A stretch of DNA of 64,000 bases from positions 992,001-1,056,000 of the forward strand of contig NZ_CP007753.1 of NCBI RefSeq assembly GCF_000757845.1, written 5' to 3'. The notes beneath the pieces are model-generated. The model saw nothing but the letters and a program-made list of their open reading frames with translations, was not told the origin of the DNA and did no database searches. The position numbers were made by a program, and so were the translations under genes. Position 1 is the first letter of the stretch. Each line of letters starts with the position of its first letter. Source of the DNA: Prochlorococcus sp. MIT 0604 (lineage in GTDB: Bacteria; Cyanobacteriota; Cyanobacteriia; PCC-6307; Cyanobiaceae). Shown in pieces: positions 7,911 to 18,573 of this stretch.

Positions 7911-9074
7911 CTACTTACCCATCCCAAGCTGCTGAGCTTTTTGATAAACCTTACCCTCAGTAAGAAGCGATGGTGCGATAACTATTTCAACTTCTTGCAT
8001 TTCTTTAATATTTTTTGCCCCAAGAGTACTCATTGAGGTTCTAATGGCTCCTAATAAGTTATGTGTACCATCATCAAGTAAGGCAGGACCTTTAATTATT
8101 CTTTCTAAGGATCCTGTAGAACCAACTTCAATTCTTGTACCCCTTGGCAATACTGGACTTGGAGTGGCCATACCCCAGTGAAATCCTTTACCTGGAGCGT
8201 TTGAGGATTTAGCGATTGGGGATCCAATCATTACTGCATCTGCTCCACATGCTAAACATTTACAAATATCTCCGCCAGTAACAATTCCTCCATCACCAAT
8301 AATTGGAATATAACGACCACTTTCTTTAAAGTAATCATTTCTTGCCGCACTACAATCAGCAATTGCGGTTGCTTGAGGGATTCCAATTCCCAATACTCCT
8401 CTTGATGTACATGCCGCTCCAGGTCCTATCCCAACCATCAATCCTGCAACTCCAGCATCCATTAGAAGTTTTGCAACTTCATAAGTGACACAATTACCCG
8501 CTACAACTGGAACATTCATAAATTGACAGAGATCTTTAATATTTAGGGTTTCCTTACCTTCCATACCAAGATGTTCAGTGGAGACAACTGTTCCTTGAAG
8601 AAAAAATAAATCTATTTTGGAATTATTAAGTGTTTCTTTAAACTTAATAGCAGCTTGAGGAGTCCCACTAAAAGCAGCTATACCTCCTTTTTCTTTCACC
8701 TCATTTATTCTTTGTACAATCAATCCCTCCTTGACCGGTTCACTATATATTTTCTGCATTAATGGAACAAAATCATTCTTCCCGACTGATGCTATTTGGT
8801 TCAATATTTCATCAGGGTTTTCATATCGTGTTTGTATGCCCTCCATATTAATAACCCCTAGGGAACCTAATTTTGTTAGCTCTGCTGCCGTATTGACATC
8901 GACAACACTGTCCATGGCACTAGCGACTATCGGGACTTCTCTTTTGAAATCACCTATTGACCAAGAAGGATCAGTCAAATCGTAATCAAGTGTTCTATTA
9001 CCAGGGACTAAAGCTATTTCATCGATGCCATAAGCCCGTCTGACTTTTTTATTTAAACCAAGTTCAATATTCAC
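7911..9074 (-). CDS. guaB: IMP dehydrogenase (short form without CBS domains)
   Basis: This enzyme oxidises IMP to XMP with NAD+, the committed step to GMP. The 387-residue protein is a TIM barrel with the catalytic loop cysteine C222 in 'GPGAACTSRG', the phosphate-binding 'IGDGGIVTGGDICKCLACGA' region (quoted in part: DGGIVTGGD), and 'GADAVMIGSPIAKS'. It is about 100 residues shorter than classical IMPDH because the paired CBS regulatory domains normally inserted after the first ~100 residues are missing; this short form is usual in cyanobacteria. GMP reductase is a related alternative, but the gene's place beside Yfr1 supports guaB. Confidence 0.88.
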   Translation of the reverse strand: MNIELGLNKKVRRAYGIDEIALVPGNRTLDYDLTDPSWSIGDFKREVPIVASAMDSVVDVNTAAELTKLGSLGVINMEGIQTRYENPDEILNQIASVGKNDFVPLMQKIYSEPVKEGLIVQRINEVKEKGGIAAFSGTPQAAIKFKETLNNSKIDLFFLQGTVVSTEHLGMEGKETLNIKDLCQFMNVPVVAGNCVTYEVAKLLMDAGVAGLMVGIGPGAACTSRGVLGIGIPQATAIADCSAARNDYFKESGRYIPIIGDGGIVTGGDICKCLACGADAVMIGSPIAKSSNAPGKGFHWGMATPSPVLPRGTRIEVGSTGSLERIIKGPALLDDGTHNLLGAIRTSMSTLGAKNIKEMQEVEIVIAPSLLTEGKVYQKAQQLGMGK

Positions 9075-9253
9075 GATAATTTTCTTTTATTCTGATTAAA
9101 TTAACAACTAAAGGGGTAATAAGCCAAGATTTATTTAAAAACAATAGGTTTTATTTTGATTTGTGTGTAAATGTGAGTATTTGGGAATTAAATAAACCTT
9201 TTTTTTTATTCATTATGACAATCAGCGATTATTATTAAAAAAAGGATTTTTGT

Positions 9254-11851
9254 ATGTCTGATATTCCAGATTCCAATAACTCAGGATTAAGCGAAGATAA
9301 CGACCGAATTATTCAGACTGACTTAAGAAATGAAATGTCGCGCTCATATCTAGAGTATGCAATGAGCGTTATAGTTGGTCGTGCTCTTCCAGATGCAAGG
9401 GATGGGTTAAAACCTGTTCATAGAAGAATTCTCTATGCAATGTATGAACTTGGTTTGACTAGCAGTAGACCATACAGAAAATGTGCAAGGGTTGTTGGAG
9501 AAGTACTTGGCAAATATCACCCTCATGGAGATACCGCTGTTTATGATGCTTTGGTCAGGATGGCCCAGGATTTCTCTATGAGGATGCCACTAATAGATGG
9601 TCATGGAAACTTTGGTTCAGTAGATAACGACCCTCCAGCAGCAATGAGATATACAGAATCTCGTTTACAGTCTCTTACAGATGAAAGTTTACTAGAGGAT
9701 ATTGAATCTGAAACTGTTGATTTTGCCGATAATTTTGACGGTTCTCAACAAGAGCCCACAGTTTTACCTGCTAGAATCCCCCAACTACTTCTAAATGGAT
9801 CATCTGGAATAGCAGTAGGAATGGCAACTAATATTCCACCTCATAACTTAGGGGAATTAATTAATGGTCTTAAATCAATAATCAAAAATCCTTCAATCGA
9901 AGATAGAGAACTTTTTGAAATAATTAAGGGTCCTGATTTCCCCACAGGTGGTCAAATCTTGGGCAGAGATGGTATCAGAGAAACTTTCAAATCAGGAAGA
10001 GGTTCAATAACCATGAGAGGTGTAGCAAATATTGAGCAAATTAAATCCCCAGGTAGGGCAGAGAAAGATGCAGTAATAATTACAGAACTTCCATTTCAAA
10101 CTAATAAAGCTGCATTGATCGAAAGAATTGCAGACCTGGTTAATGAAAAAAAATTAGAAGGAATTTCTGATATTAGAGATGAAAGTGATCGAGATGGAAT
10201 GAGGATCGTTATTGAACTAAAAAGAGATGCCTACCCACAAGTAGTTTTAAATAATCTTTTTAAGTTAACGCCTCTTCAAAATAACTTTAGTGCAAATATT
10301 CTTGCGTTAGTAAAAGGAGAGCCCACAACACTTTCATTGAGGAAAATGTTAGATGTATTTCTAGACTTCAGAGTGGAGACAATTAGGCGAAGAACAGCAT
10401 TTTTATTAAAAAAGGCAGAAGAAAGAGATCATATTGTAAAGGGTCTTTTATTGGCCTTAGATGCTATGGATGAAATTATAAACCTAATAAGATCAGCGAA
10501 AGATTCATTATCAGCTAGAGAAAAATTACAAAACGAACATAAATTATCTTCCATACAAGCAGATGCAATTCTACAAATGCAATTAAGAAGATTAACAGCG
10601 CTTGAAGCAGATAAAATCAAAGGGGAACATGATGAGTTAACCCGAAAAATCAACCTTTATAAGCAAATATTAAATAGTAAAGAACGAATTTTTGAAATTA
10701 TTCTTGAAGAACTTAAAAAAATCGATGAAAGATTCTCTTCTCCTAGGAAAACAGAAATACTAGATTTAGGCGGCGGATTAGATGATATTGATCTTATAGC
10801 TAATGACAGATCCGTAGTCCTATTAACGGAAGCAGGTTATTTAAAGAGAATGCCTGTTAATGATTTTGAATCTACCAGTCGTGGTTCAAGGGGTAAAGCT
10901 GGCACAAAAACCAAAGAAGATGATGACGTGAAATTATTTATAAGCTGTAACGATCACGATACTCTTTTGCTTTTCAGTGATAGAGGAGTAGCTTATGCTC
11001 TCCCAGCATATAGGGTTCCTATGAGTAGTAGAACAGCAAAAGGGACGCCGTCAGTTCAACTTCTCCCAATTCCAAGAGAAGAAAAAATAACTTCACTAGT
11101 TGCTGTGGACTCTTTTGTTGACGATCGTTATTTATTAATGCTAACCAAAGCTGGCTTTATAAAAAGAACTGCACTTTCTGCTTTCTCAAAAATTCGCTCA
11201 AATGGACTAATAGCAATTAATCTTGAGGATGGAGATGCCCTAACCTGGGTCAGATTATCAAAAGAAGGTGAAAGTGTTTTAATTGGATCTAAAACAGGAA
11301 TGGCTATTCATTTCAGACTAGATATCAATGAATTAAGACCACTTGGTAGAACAGCAAGAGGGGTTAAATCAATGAACTTGAGAGAAGGAGACAATCTAGT
11401 TTCTATGGATGTTTTAACATCTGATTTGGTTGATCAATTGGCTAAAATTGAGTACTTCACAGAAGATCTTGATGAAAATGTTGAGGAAAACTCTTCAGAT
11501 GGTCCATGGGTATTAATAGCTAGTGCATTTGGACTAGGAAAGAGAGTGCCTGTAGCTCAGTTTAGATTACAAAAAAGAGCAGGCATGGGTTTGAGAGCAA
11601 TAAAGTTTAGAATTAAAGATGATCAGCTAGTTTGTTTGAAGGTCCTTGGCGAGGGAGAAGAATTACTACTTGTGACCGAAAAAGGTGTAATAGTAAGAAC
11701 AAACGCAGATAAAATCTCACAGCAATCCAGGGCAGCTACAGGAGTAAAATTACAAAGATTAGATGATGGTGATCACTTATCTGAAGTGGTATTGGTACCT
11801 CGTGAACAAACAGAGGAAAAAGACCAACTTGGATCAATTAAACAAAATTAA
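9254..11851 (+). CDS. gyrA: DNA gyrase subunit A
   Basis: GyrA is the DNA-cleaving subunit of gyrase, which adds negative supercoils. The 865-residue protein has the breakage-reunion domain at the N-terminus with catalytic Y133 in '[10 protein letters not shown]'. The C-terminal half is a beta-pinwheel DNA-wrapping domain of repeats such as '[12 protein letters not shown]', '[11 protein letters not shown]' and '[13 protein letters not shown]'. A GyrA-box-like sequence, 'SRGSRGKAG', replaces the usual QRRGGKG and looks degenerate. An AAAGGA ribosome site lies shortly before ATG 9254. The lycopene cyclase gene follows after 24 bases on the same strand. ParC is a close paralogue, but the full pinwheel and context favour GyrA. 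Confidence 0.92.
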   Translation: MSDIPDSNNSGLSEDNDRIIQTDLRNEMSRSYLEYAMSVIVGRALPDARDGLKPVHRRILYAMYELGLTSSRPYRKCARVVGEVLGKYHPHGDTAVYDALVRMAQDFSMRMPLIDGHGNFGSVDNDPPAAMRYTESRLQSLTDESLLEDIESETVDFADNFDGSQQEPTVLPARIPQLLLNGSSGIAVGMATNIPPHNLGELINGLKSIIKNPSIEDRELFEIIKGPDFPTGGQILGRDGIRETFKSGRGSITMRGVANIEQIKSPGRAEKDAVIITELPFQTNKAALIERIADLVNEKKLEGISDIRDESDRDGMRIVIELKRDAYPQVVLNNLFKLTPLQNNFSANILALVKGEPTTLSLRKMLDVFLDFRVETIRRRTAFLLKKAEERDHIVKGLLLALDAMDEIINLIRSAKDSLSAREKLQNEHKLSSIQADAILQMQLRRLTALEADKIKGEHDELTRKINLYKQILNSKERIFEIILEELKKIDERFSSPRKTEILDLGGGLDDIDLIANDRSVVLLTEAGYLKRMPVNDFESTSRGSRGKAGTKTKEDDDVKLFISCNDHDTLLLFSDRGVAYALPAYRVPMSSRTAKGTPSVQLLPIPREEKITSLVAVDSFVDDRYLLMLTKAGFIKRTALSAFSKIRSNGLIAINLEDGDALTWVRLSKEGESVLIGSKTGMAIHFRLDINELRPLGRTARGVKSMNLREGDNLVSMDVLTSDLVDQLAKIEYFTEDLDENVEENSSDGPWVLIASAFGLGKRVPVAQFRLQKRAGMGLRAIKFRIKDDQLVCLKVLGEGEELLLVTEKGVIVRTNADKISQQSRAATGVKLQRLDDGDHLSEVVLVPREQTEEKDQLGSIKQN

Positions 11852-11875
11852 AATCCTTATGGTTAGCTAAATAAT

Positions 11876-13087
11876 ATGGAAATACTGGATATTTTAATTT
11901 TAGGTTCAGGTCCTGCAGCATTATGTTTAGCTTCAGAATTAGCCAAGCAAGATCTTAATATTAAGGGAATATCGACAAAATCTCCAAATGAAAAATGGGA
12001 GAATACATATGGTATCTGGGCATCTGAATTAGAAGAATTAGGATTAGAGTCCTTGTTATCTCACCGATGGTGTAAAACAGTAAGTTTTTTTGGAGATGGA
12101 GAAAATAAAAAAGGGGATACTCCGACAAAACACAACTACGATTATGGCTTAATAAATCAAGAAGCTTTTCAAAATGAGCTTTTAAAAAAATGTAAAGGGA
12201 TTGAATGGTTGAATGAGACAGCAAAAGATATTAAGGAAATCAATAAACTATCTGAGGTAATTTGTTTTTCAGGTCTTAAAATAAAGGCAAGATTAGTTAT
12301 TGACGCAAGTGGTCATAAAAGTAATTTTGTAAAAAGACCAGTTCAAAATGAAATCGCTCAACAAGCTGCTTACGGAATTGTAGGTAAATTTTCATCACCA
12401 CCTGTTAATAAAGAACAATTTGTTCTAATGGATTTTCGTCCAAATCATTTAAACATTGAAGAAAAGTTATCTTCTCCTTCATTTCTTTATGCAATGGATC
12501 TTGGCAACGACACTTTTTTTGTTGAAGAAACATCATTAGCTAGTTATCCTGCATTATCCCAAGAAAATCTTAAAAAAAGACTTTATAAAAGACTTAATAG
12601 TAAGGGTATTAAGGTTAGTGAAATTTTTCATGAAGAGAATTGCCTTTTCCCTATGAATTTACCTCTCCCATTTAAAAAACAATTTGTACTTGGTTTCGGA
12701 GGGTCTGCAAGTATGGTTCATCCTGCATCAGGATACATGGTTGGATCTTTGTTAAGAAGGGCTCCACTCCTTGCACAAAAATTAGCAATCTTTTTAAAAA
12801 AACCTCACCTAAGTTCACTAGATTTAGCTTCAAAAGGTTGGAAAATCCTATGGCCTTACGAGTTAACACAAAGGCATAAACTTTACCAATACGGTCTCAG
12901 AAGATTGATGAGTTTTGACGAAAGTAGATTAAGAAGCTTTTTCTCAAATTTCTTTAGATTATCAACCAATGAATGGGTAGGTTTTCTTACTAATACACTT
13001 CCACTTCCAAAACTAATTTACGTGATGAGTAAGATGTTTATAAATTCACCTCTAAAAGTAAAACTAGGAATGCTCAAGTTAAATTAG
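11876..13087 (+). CDS. crtL: Lycopene cyclase (CrtL family, probably beta)
   Basis: Lycopene cyclases close the ends of lycopene to make beta- or epsilon-ionone rings, leading to beta- and alpha-carotene and zeaxanthin. The 403-residue flavoprotein begins with a dinucleotide-binding fingerprint (LILGSGPAALCLA, about residues 7-19). It then shows the CrtL-type 'NTYGIWASELEELGL' and 'CLFPMNLPLP', followed by 'GGSASMVHPASGYMVG'. Prochlorococcus has both a beta and an epsilon/bifunctional enzyme, which are paralogues. The position after gyrA suggests crtL-b, but the ring type cannot be decided from sequence alone. It may be co-transcribed with gyrA. Confidence 0.87.
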   Translation: MEILDILILGSGPAALCLASELAKQDLNIKGISTKSPNEKWENTYGIWASELEELGLESLLSHRWCKTVSFFGDGENKKGDTPTKHNYDYGLINQEAFQNELLKKCKGIEWLNETAKDIKEINKLSEVICFSGLKIKARLVIDASGHKSNFVKRPVQNEIAQQAAYGIVGKFSSPPVNKEQFVLMDFRPNHLNIEEKLSSPSFLYAMDLGNDTFFVEETSLASYPALSQENLKKRLYKRLNSKGIKVSEIFHEENCLFPMNLPLPFKKQFVLGFGGSASMVHPASGYMVGSLLRRAPLLAQKLAIFLKKPHLSSLDLASKGWKILWPYELTQRHKLYQYGLRRLMSFDESRLRSFFSNFFRLSTNEWVGFLTNTLPLPKLIYVMSKMFINSPLKVKLGMLKLN

Positions 13088-13092
13088 TATTT

Positions 13093-14676
13093 TTATTTTC
13101 TCCAATCATCAATATTAATAATTGGGAAGACTTTATCCTCTTCCTCAATATCTTCAATGAATTTTAAATTAATATTAGAATGATCTTTAATCATTTCAAC
13201 CAATTTCCAGAACCTGAATAAGTGTCTTTCTATTCTCTCTTTTGCGAGTTCAGTTGTGGTTCCAGCTCTTAGAATAAAACTCCAATCAGAAGACTCCGAA
13301 AGAAGTAGTTCTCTTGCTGCTTGCTTGAAGAGTCTTAGAGATAAATCATTATCAAAATTTTCCAAGCACAAATCCACAAATGTTGAGCCTGCCTTTGTGA
13401 TTTCTGGAACGATCCATGCATTTGCATCATTAATCCAATAATTATGGTAACCACCTTGCCCCCAGCTTGATGGCGATGGATCACAAATCTGAATATTTGG
13501 CTTTTGAAGTAAGAATTCTTTTAAATTTGTAAGCTTAATTGAATATTTACTAGAGTTCTTTAGTATATTTTCAATAAAAAAAGGTCCCTCGTACCACCAA
13601 TGACCAAATAACTCTGCATCAAATGGAGCTACCAATAAAGGCTTAAAGGATGAGGATAAAGTCAATTTTTCTAGTTGTTTAGATCTCGCTAGAAGATATG
13701 CATCAGCATGTTCTGCCGCCTTATTTTTGGCTTCATTTTCAAGGTAAAACTCTTTTTCACCTAAAGAAATGCTTTCATCTGTAATCTTATGAAACTTTAA
13801 ACCTAGAGGTCTTTTTGTTGAAATACCTTTCTTTTGGAGCTTGGAGATAGGTAATTCCCATCCCAAATCTTTATGAAATTCCCTGTAAACTTTATCACCC
13901 GGGAACCCATCCTTTGCAGACCAAACGGGCAAAGTTGACTCGCTATCTCTTCCGAAGAAGGCAACTCCTTTTTTCGAGCAAATTGGTGCGTAAACACCAT
14001 ACCTAGGTCTTGGTGTGGAATTTAGAATCCCATGACCATCTAAGATTGTATATCTAATTCCTGAATTAAATAGTATTTCGTCTAAATTCTCATAATATGC
14101 ACACTCAGGTAACCAAATACCTAAAGGCTTAGTTCCAAAAATATTTTCATGGTTCATAATGGCTGTATTGATTTGTCCTTTAACAGTTTCAGGATTCTCC
14201 CTAAGAATTGGCAAATATCCGTGAGTAGCTGCACAAGTAAGGATATCCAAATTTCCAGAGTTATTTAAAACCCTAAACTTCTCAATTAAATCTCCAGAGC
14301 AGTTTTGCCAATATAAGTATTTGTCATTAAGATTTTTCATTAAAAATGCTGAGGCATTTTTTTCTTCTAGCGGCAGTTCGTTTAAGAAATCATTTCTTGT
14401 TTTAATCCAGCTTGGGAAAGTTTCTTTAATTTGTTTATTATTTAGAAGTGATAATAATGTTGGAGATAGACTGATAGTAAGTTTTGTATTTTCAGGATTT
14501 TCATTTTTGGAAGATTCTATTGATTGAAGTAGTGGTATATAACATTCTAAAATCGCCTGAAACAACCAATCCTCTTCTAAGGAGTTTTTTTCATTTTTTC
14601 TGACATAAGGTAGATGAGCATGTAAAACTATCGCTAACTGACCTAAAACATTTGGGGGAGTGTATTGCCCATTCAT
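13093..14676 (-). CDS. GH57 family glycoside hydrolase, probable 1,4-alpha-glucan branching enzyme
   Basis: A 527-residue member of glycoside hydrolase family 57. The nucleophile E191 lies in 'GIWLPECAYYENLDE', and the acid/base D353 lies in 'APFDAELFGHWWYEGP'; both motifs match GH57 branching enzymes (the DUF1957 type). The N-terminal 'AIVLHAHLPYVR' holds the conserved HxH, and the C-terminal helical domain ('QAARELLLSESSDWSFIL') is also typical. The enzyme would make alpha-1,6 branches in glycogen, the night-time carbon store. A classical GH13 branching enzyme may exist elsewhere in the genome. It ends 5 bases from the convergent lycopene cyclase gene. Confidence 0.85.
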   Translation of the reverse strand: MNGQYTPPNVLGQLAIVLHAHLPYVRKNEKNSLEEDWLFQAILECYIPLLQSIESSKNENPENTKLTISLSPTLLSLLNNKQIKETFPSWIKTRNDFLNELPLEEKNASAFLMKNLNDKYLYWQNCSGDLIEKFRVLNNSGNLDILTCAATHGYLPILRENPETVKGQINTAIMNHENIFGTKPLGIWLPECAYYENLDEILFNSGIRYTILDGHGILNSTPRPRYGVYAPICSKKGVAFFGRDSESTLPVWSAKDGFPGDKVYREFHKDLGWELPISKLQKKGISTKRPLGLKFHKITDESISLGEKEFYLENEAKNKAAEHADAYLLARSKQLEKLTLSSSFKPLLVAPFDAELFGHWWYEGPFFIENILKNSSKYSIKLTNLKEFLLQKPNIQICDPSPSSWGQGGYHNYWINDANAWIVPEITKAGSTFVDLCLENFDNDLSLRLFKQAARELLLSESSDWSFILRAGTTTELAKERIERHLFRFWKLVEMIKDHSNINLKFIEDIEEEDKVFPIINIDDWRK

Positions 14677-14869
14677 ACTTTTTATACTTTATGACTGTAA
14701 TTCTATAAAAAATCAAAATTAACCTTTTATAGCAGGAGGTTTTAATCTTAAAAGAATACTTTAATAATTTAAATATTTCATTTTTTTTTTCAGAATTTTA
14801 ACCAAAATTGTTAAGTTATAAATTCACGGCAAATTTTTATTGAACAAAATCTAGTCAATTTTTTTTAAT

Positions 14870-14880
14870 TAGCTTAATAT
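14870..14880 (+). promoter_or_regulatory. Possible -10 element of leuA
   Basis: In the 225-base gap between the divergent GH57 and leuA genes, TAATAT (14875-14880) lies 22 bases before the leuA ATG at 14902. No good -35 element is visible at the right distance, which is common in this AT-rich genome. The rest of the gap holds A/T runs and no gene or RNA that I can recognise. Confidence 0.3.
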
Positions 14881-14901
14881 AAGTTTAGGTTATTACTTCT
14901 A

Positions 14902-16542
14902 ATGTCAAAAGATCCTGGAAGAATTTTGATATTTGATACAACTCTTCGAGATGGAGAGCAATCTCCTGGTGCCAGTTTAAATCTTGAAGAAAAACTTGCT
15001 ATAGCCCATCAATTAGCAAGATTAGGAGTAGATGTTATTGAGGCAGGCTTCCCATTCGCAAGTCCAGGAGATTTTAAAGCTGTTAATAAAATTGCCAATG
15101 CTGTAGGGAAAGAAAATGGCCCTATAGTATGTGGTTTGGCTAGAGCGTCAAAAGGCGACATAAAAGCATGTTACGAAGCAGTAAGTCCAGCTCCCAAGAA
15201 AAGAATACATACTTTTATTGCTACAAGCGATATCCACCTTAAACATAAACTTAAAAAATCAAGAAAAGATGTTCTTCAAATAGTCCCAGAAATGGTTAAC
15301 TATGCAAAATCATTAGTTGATGATATCGAGTTTTCTTGTGAAGATGCCTCAAGGAGTGATCCTGATTTTTTATACGAAGTGATTCAACTAGCAATTTCTG
15401 CAGGAGCGACAACAATAAATATCCCAGATACTGTTGGATTTTCAACTCCTAGTGAATTTGGCAAACTAATTAGCGATATAAATAAAAATGTTCCAAATAT
15501 TAATGAGGCAGTAATCTCAGTTCATGGTCATAATGATTTGGGTTTAGCAGTAGCCAATTTTCTAGAGGCAGTGAAAAATGGAGCAAGACAATTAGAATGT
15601 ACTATTAATGGAATTGGAGAAAGAGCCGGGAATGCCTCTCTAGAAGAATTAGTAATGGCACTGCATGTAAGAAAAAGTTTTTTTAATAGTTTTTTCAAAA
15701 GAAATACAGAATCACCAACTCCTCTTACTGCGATAAGAACAGAAGAAATAACAAAAACCTCTAGACTTGTCTCTAACCTAACTGGAATGACTGTACAACC
15801 TAATAAAGCAATAGTGGGAGCTAATGCTTTTGCACATGAATCAGGCATTCATCAGGATGGGGTTTTAAAAAATAGACTTACTTATGAAATCATCGATGCA
15901 AAAACTGTTGGTTTGAGTGACAACAAAATATCCTTAGGAAAACTTAGCGGAAGAAGTGCAGTAAGAGCAAGATTAGAAGAGATGGGATATGACTTGAGCC
16001 GAGAAGATTTAAATGATGCTTTTGCTCGTTTTAAGGATTTAGCTGACAGGAAAAGAGAAATTACAGATAGAGACTTAGAAGCAATTGTTAGTGAACAAGT
16101 TCAGCTCCCAGAAGCTAAATTTCAATTAAGTCTTGTACAAGTAAGTTGCGGTAACGCATCTAAACCTACTGCCACCATTTCGCTTCTAAACACGGAAGAT
16201 AATACCGAGGATACTGCCGTATCAATAGGGACTGGACCAGTTGATGCTGTATGCGAGGCTTTAAATAAATTAGCTAAAGTTCCTAATGAATTAATTGAAT
16301 TTTCTGTTAAGTCAGTAACAGAAGGAATTGACGCTTTGGGTGAAGTAACAATAAGAATAAGGAGGGATAATAAAATATATTCTGGTCATTCTGCTGATAC
16401 GGATGTTGTAGTTGCTGCAGCGAATGCTTACGTTAATGCTTTAAATAGGCTTGTTTTTTCCGAGAAAAAAAATTCAATTCACCCACAATTTGATAATTTG
16501 GAAAATGTGAAAAGCACATTTCTATCTAATCGCGCAAATTAA
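14902..16542 (+). CDS. leuA: 2-isopropylmalate synthase
   Basis: LeuA condenses acetyl-CoA with 2-oxoisovalerate, the first step of leucine synthesis. The 546-residue protein has the family signature '[17 protein letters not shown]' near the N-terminus, with metal ligand D12, and the second metal site '[14 protein letters not shown]'. The C-terminal ~150 residues form the LeuA regulatory domain that senses leucine ('[11 protein letters not shown]' type ending, here '[18 protein letters not shown]'). The full regulatory domain separates it from the shorter homocitrate and citramalate synthases, though citramalate synthase of similar length cannot be fully excluded. Confidence 0.93.
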   Translation: MSKDPGRILIFDTTLRDGEQSPGASLNLEEKLAIAHQLARLGVDVIEAGFPFASPGDFKAVNKIANAVGKENGPIVCGLARASKGDIKACYEAVSPAPKKRIHTFIATSDIHLKHKLKKSRKDVLQIVPEMVNYAKSLVDDIEFSCEDASRSDPDFLYEVIQLAISAGATTINIPDTVGFSTPSEFGKLISDINKNVPNINEAVISVHGHNDLGLAVANFLEAVKNGARQLECTINGIGERAGNASLEELVMALHVRKSFFNSFFKRNTESPTPLTAIRTEEITKTSRLVSNLTGMTVQPNKAIVGANAFAHESGIHQDGVLKNRLTYEIIDAKTVGLSDNKISLGKLSGRSAVRARLEEMGYDLSREDLNDAFARFKDLADRKREITDRDLEAIVSEQVQLPEAKFQLSLVQVSCGNASKPTATISLLNTEDNTEDTAVSIGTGPVDAVCEALNKLAKVPNELIEFSVKSVTEGIDALGEVTIRIRRDNKIYSGHSADTDVVVAAANAYVNALNRLVFSEKKNSIHPQFDNLENVKSTFLSNRAN

Positions 16543-16555
16543 ATTATTTTTTAGG

Positions 16556-16591
16556 AATATTAAGTAGCATTAAAAAGAGTCTCTTAATATT
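16556..16591. repeat. Inverted repeat between leuA and a membrane protein gene
   Basis: A perfect 9-base inverted repeat, AATATTAAG (16556-16564) and CTTAATATT (16583-16591), with an 18-base spacer. No T run follows on either side, so it is a poor terminator. It may be a weak RNA hairpin or chance in AT-rich DNA. Confidence 0.35.
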
Positions 16592-16623
16592 GTAGATTTA
16601 TCTAATAGTTAAAGCAGTTAATA

Positions 16624-17016
16624 ATGAGAGAAAGGTTACTAGGATATTGGCTACTTTCATGGGTTGGGTTAATCAGCAATATAATTGCACTTCCAATAAT
16701 CGCATTAATAATAAGTTATGGGCCTCCACTAAAAATTGCAAATATAACTCTTGCCATAAGTCTTGGTTGGCCTGCCGCGATCGTTGGAATAGTTTCTTCA
16801 GCAGCACTTTTAGCAGAGAGAAAATGGGGAGTAACTTTAACTCTAGTCTCTCTATCAATGGTAATTTCTGGGACCGGTCCTTATTCAGTAGTTAGACTCA
16901 TAACTCTTAAAGACATTTTTGGAATTGGGGGATTTACTCTTTTAACAACATTATTAAGTACATTAGCTCTTCTATATTGGTGTAACCCAAAACATCGAAG
17001 AAGCATTAGGCTATAA
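16624..17016 (+). CDS. Small integral membrane protein of unknown function
   Basis: A 130-residue protein with four predicted membrane helices: about residues 8-31, 37-63, 70-88 and 95-116. The loops are short, and the ends are positively charged ('NPKHRRSIRL' at the C-terminus). No catalytic motif or known family was recognised. It follows leuA by 82 bases on the same strand and is convergent with the HD phosphohydrolase gene, ending 9 bases from it. Its codon use and composition match its neighbours, so it is likely a real conserved gene. Confidence 0.65.
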   Translation: MRERLLGYWLLSWVGLISNIIALPIIALIISYGPPLKIANITLAISLGWPAAIVGIVSSAALLAERKWGVTLTLVSLSMVISGTGPYSVVRLITLKDIFGIGGFTLLTTLLSTLALLYWCNPKHRRSIRL

Positions 17017-17025
17017 AAATTAAAA

Positions 17026-18498
17026 TCAAGAAAAAGTATTATTCTTGCTAGTTGGATATTGAATTCTTCTATGTCTAATTCTTTTCCACACATTCAAGAA
17101 TGCCCTTTTTATTAGAAAAATTTCTCCTTTCGATAAATTACTATCATCTAATTGCCCATCTTTTTGTCGAGAGTAGATAATATTAGATATTATTTCCAAA
17201 GCTTCTTTATCAGATGCATTAATATTCATAGCTCTTAATGCAGCTTCACATCCATCTGCAAGCATTAAAATAGCTGTTTCTTTTGACTGGGGAATAGGGC
17301 CTTTGTATCTAAAGTAATATTCATTAATATCAAGATTTTTTTCTTTAGCTTTTTGAAAAAAATATCCCATTTTTAGGGTGCCTTGATGTTCAGGGATAAA
17401 ATTAGCTATTAGTTTAGGTAGTCTATTTTTTTTTGCAAATTTCAATCCTTCATCTACGTGAGCCTGTAATACTTCTGCACTTTTTATCGGATCATCTAAT
17501 TCGTCATGAGGATTCTTTGAACCATCCTGATTTTCAATAAACCAATTAGGTGCGTGTAATTTACCAACATCATGATATAAAGCTCCAGTTTTAATTAGAT
17601 CAATATCACCACCAATGATTCTTGTTGCTTCCTCTGCCAAACCACATATAAGTAAGGTATGTTCAAACGTACCGGGAGCTTCAAGAGACAATCTTCTAAT
17701 TAAAGGTTTCTCCTTATCAGCTAATTCGAGCAATCTTGCTTTAGTTAATAATCCAAATATCGATTCAAAAATAGGAATAAATAAAATAGTAAAAAGCATT
17801 ACTATTGCCAATAACAAGGAATCAGAAAATATATCCCCATTAGCTAAAACAAAATCTTGGTTCTTAATAAGAGATATATTATCTTTACCTATCAATATCC
17901 ATTGACTCAAAAACGATCCTATTGGGACAAAAATTGATAGTTGAAGTAACTGAGCTCTACTTCTTATTCTTCCTCCAAGTAGAGATACTACTGAAGCGCA
18001 AACTAATAGAATAAAAAATAAATTATTATTAATAGCAACTGCTGGGTCTGGCCAACTAAAGCTTGCTATTGATACCCAAGCTAAAGCTGTTATGCTTCCC
18101 ATTCCTTGAGATATTATTAATGCAGGCGGAATTATAATAGACAATGGACTTAGGGTTGAAGCTAAGGCTAATTTCGTAGCTTGTACTGCTAAGAGAAGAG
18201 TAATGATCAAGAAGATCTGTCTAGAAGATATTGTGGGATTCTCTTTTTTTGAAACTAATATCAAAATTCCGGAACTAATAAGTATTTCAATAAAGGTCAA
18301 AAGCCAAGAAAAAATATCTGAGATACTTAAAGGTGAACTAAGGAGTAATTTATAAGAAGAAATTATTGAAATTAAAATGCATAATAAAAAAATTATGAGA
18401 TTATCTATTCTTGAAATTTTAATTGGTTGTTTCGCTGGAACTTGACTTCGTCTCCACAGATAAAACAATTTCTTTAAGGTAGATGTGATGTTTTGCAC
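17026..18498 (-). CDS. 7TM membrane protein with cytosolic HD phosphohydrolase domain (PgpH-like)
   Basis: A 490-residue protein with about seven membrane helices in residues 33-252, followed by a cytosolic HD domain. Metal-binding residues are visible: H280 in 'GTFEHTLLICG', the H309-D310 pair in 'ALYHDVGKLHAP', and a further His in 'FIPEHQGT'. This architecture is that of PgpH-type 7TM-HD proteins, known in other bacteria to hydrolyse c-di-AMP. The large extracellular domain that usually precedes the membrane part in PgpH is missing: only ~32 residues come before the first helix. Substrate is inferred, but a diadenylate cyclase gene lies in the same window. It is divergent from folD. Confidence 0.8.
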   Translation of the reverse strand: MQNITSTLKKLFYLWRRSQVPAKQPIKISRIDNLIIFLLCILISIISSYKLLLSSPLSISDIFSWLLTFIEILISSGILILVSKKENPTISSRQIFLIITLLLAVQATKLALASTLSPLSIIIPPALIISQGMGSITALAWVSIASFSWPDPAVAINNNLFFILLVCASVVSLLGGRIRSRAQLLQLSIFVPIGSFLSQWILIGKDNISLIKNQDFVLANGDIFSDSLLLAIVMLFTILFIPIFESIFGLLTKARLLELADKEKPLIRRLSLEAPGTFEHTLLICGLAEEATRIIGGDIDLIKTGALYHDVGKLHAPNWFIENQDGSKNPHDELDDPIKSAEVLQAHVDEGLKFAKKNRLPKLIANFIPEHQGTLKMGYFFQKAKEKNLDINEYYFRYKGPIPQSKETAILMLADGCEAALRAMNINASDKEALEIISNIIYSRQKDGQLDDSNLSKGEIFLIKRAFLNVWKRIRHRRIQYPTSKNNTFS

Positions 18499-18573
18499 AG
18501 AATATAAATAAATCTATTTGAATAATTTAAAATTATAGGCATGCTAAATGTAAAAAAGGAGAAGTTTTTCTAA

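Noticed and set aside
16556-16591. Inverted repeat after leuA as an intrinsic terminator
   Set aside because: The stem is AT-only apart from one pair, the loop is 18 bases and no T run follows.
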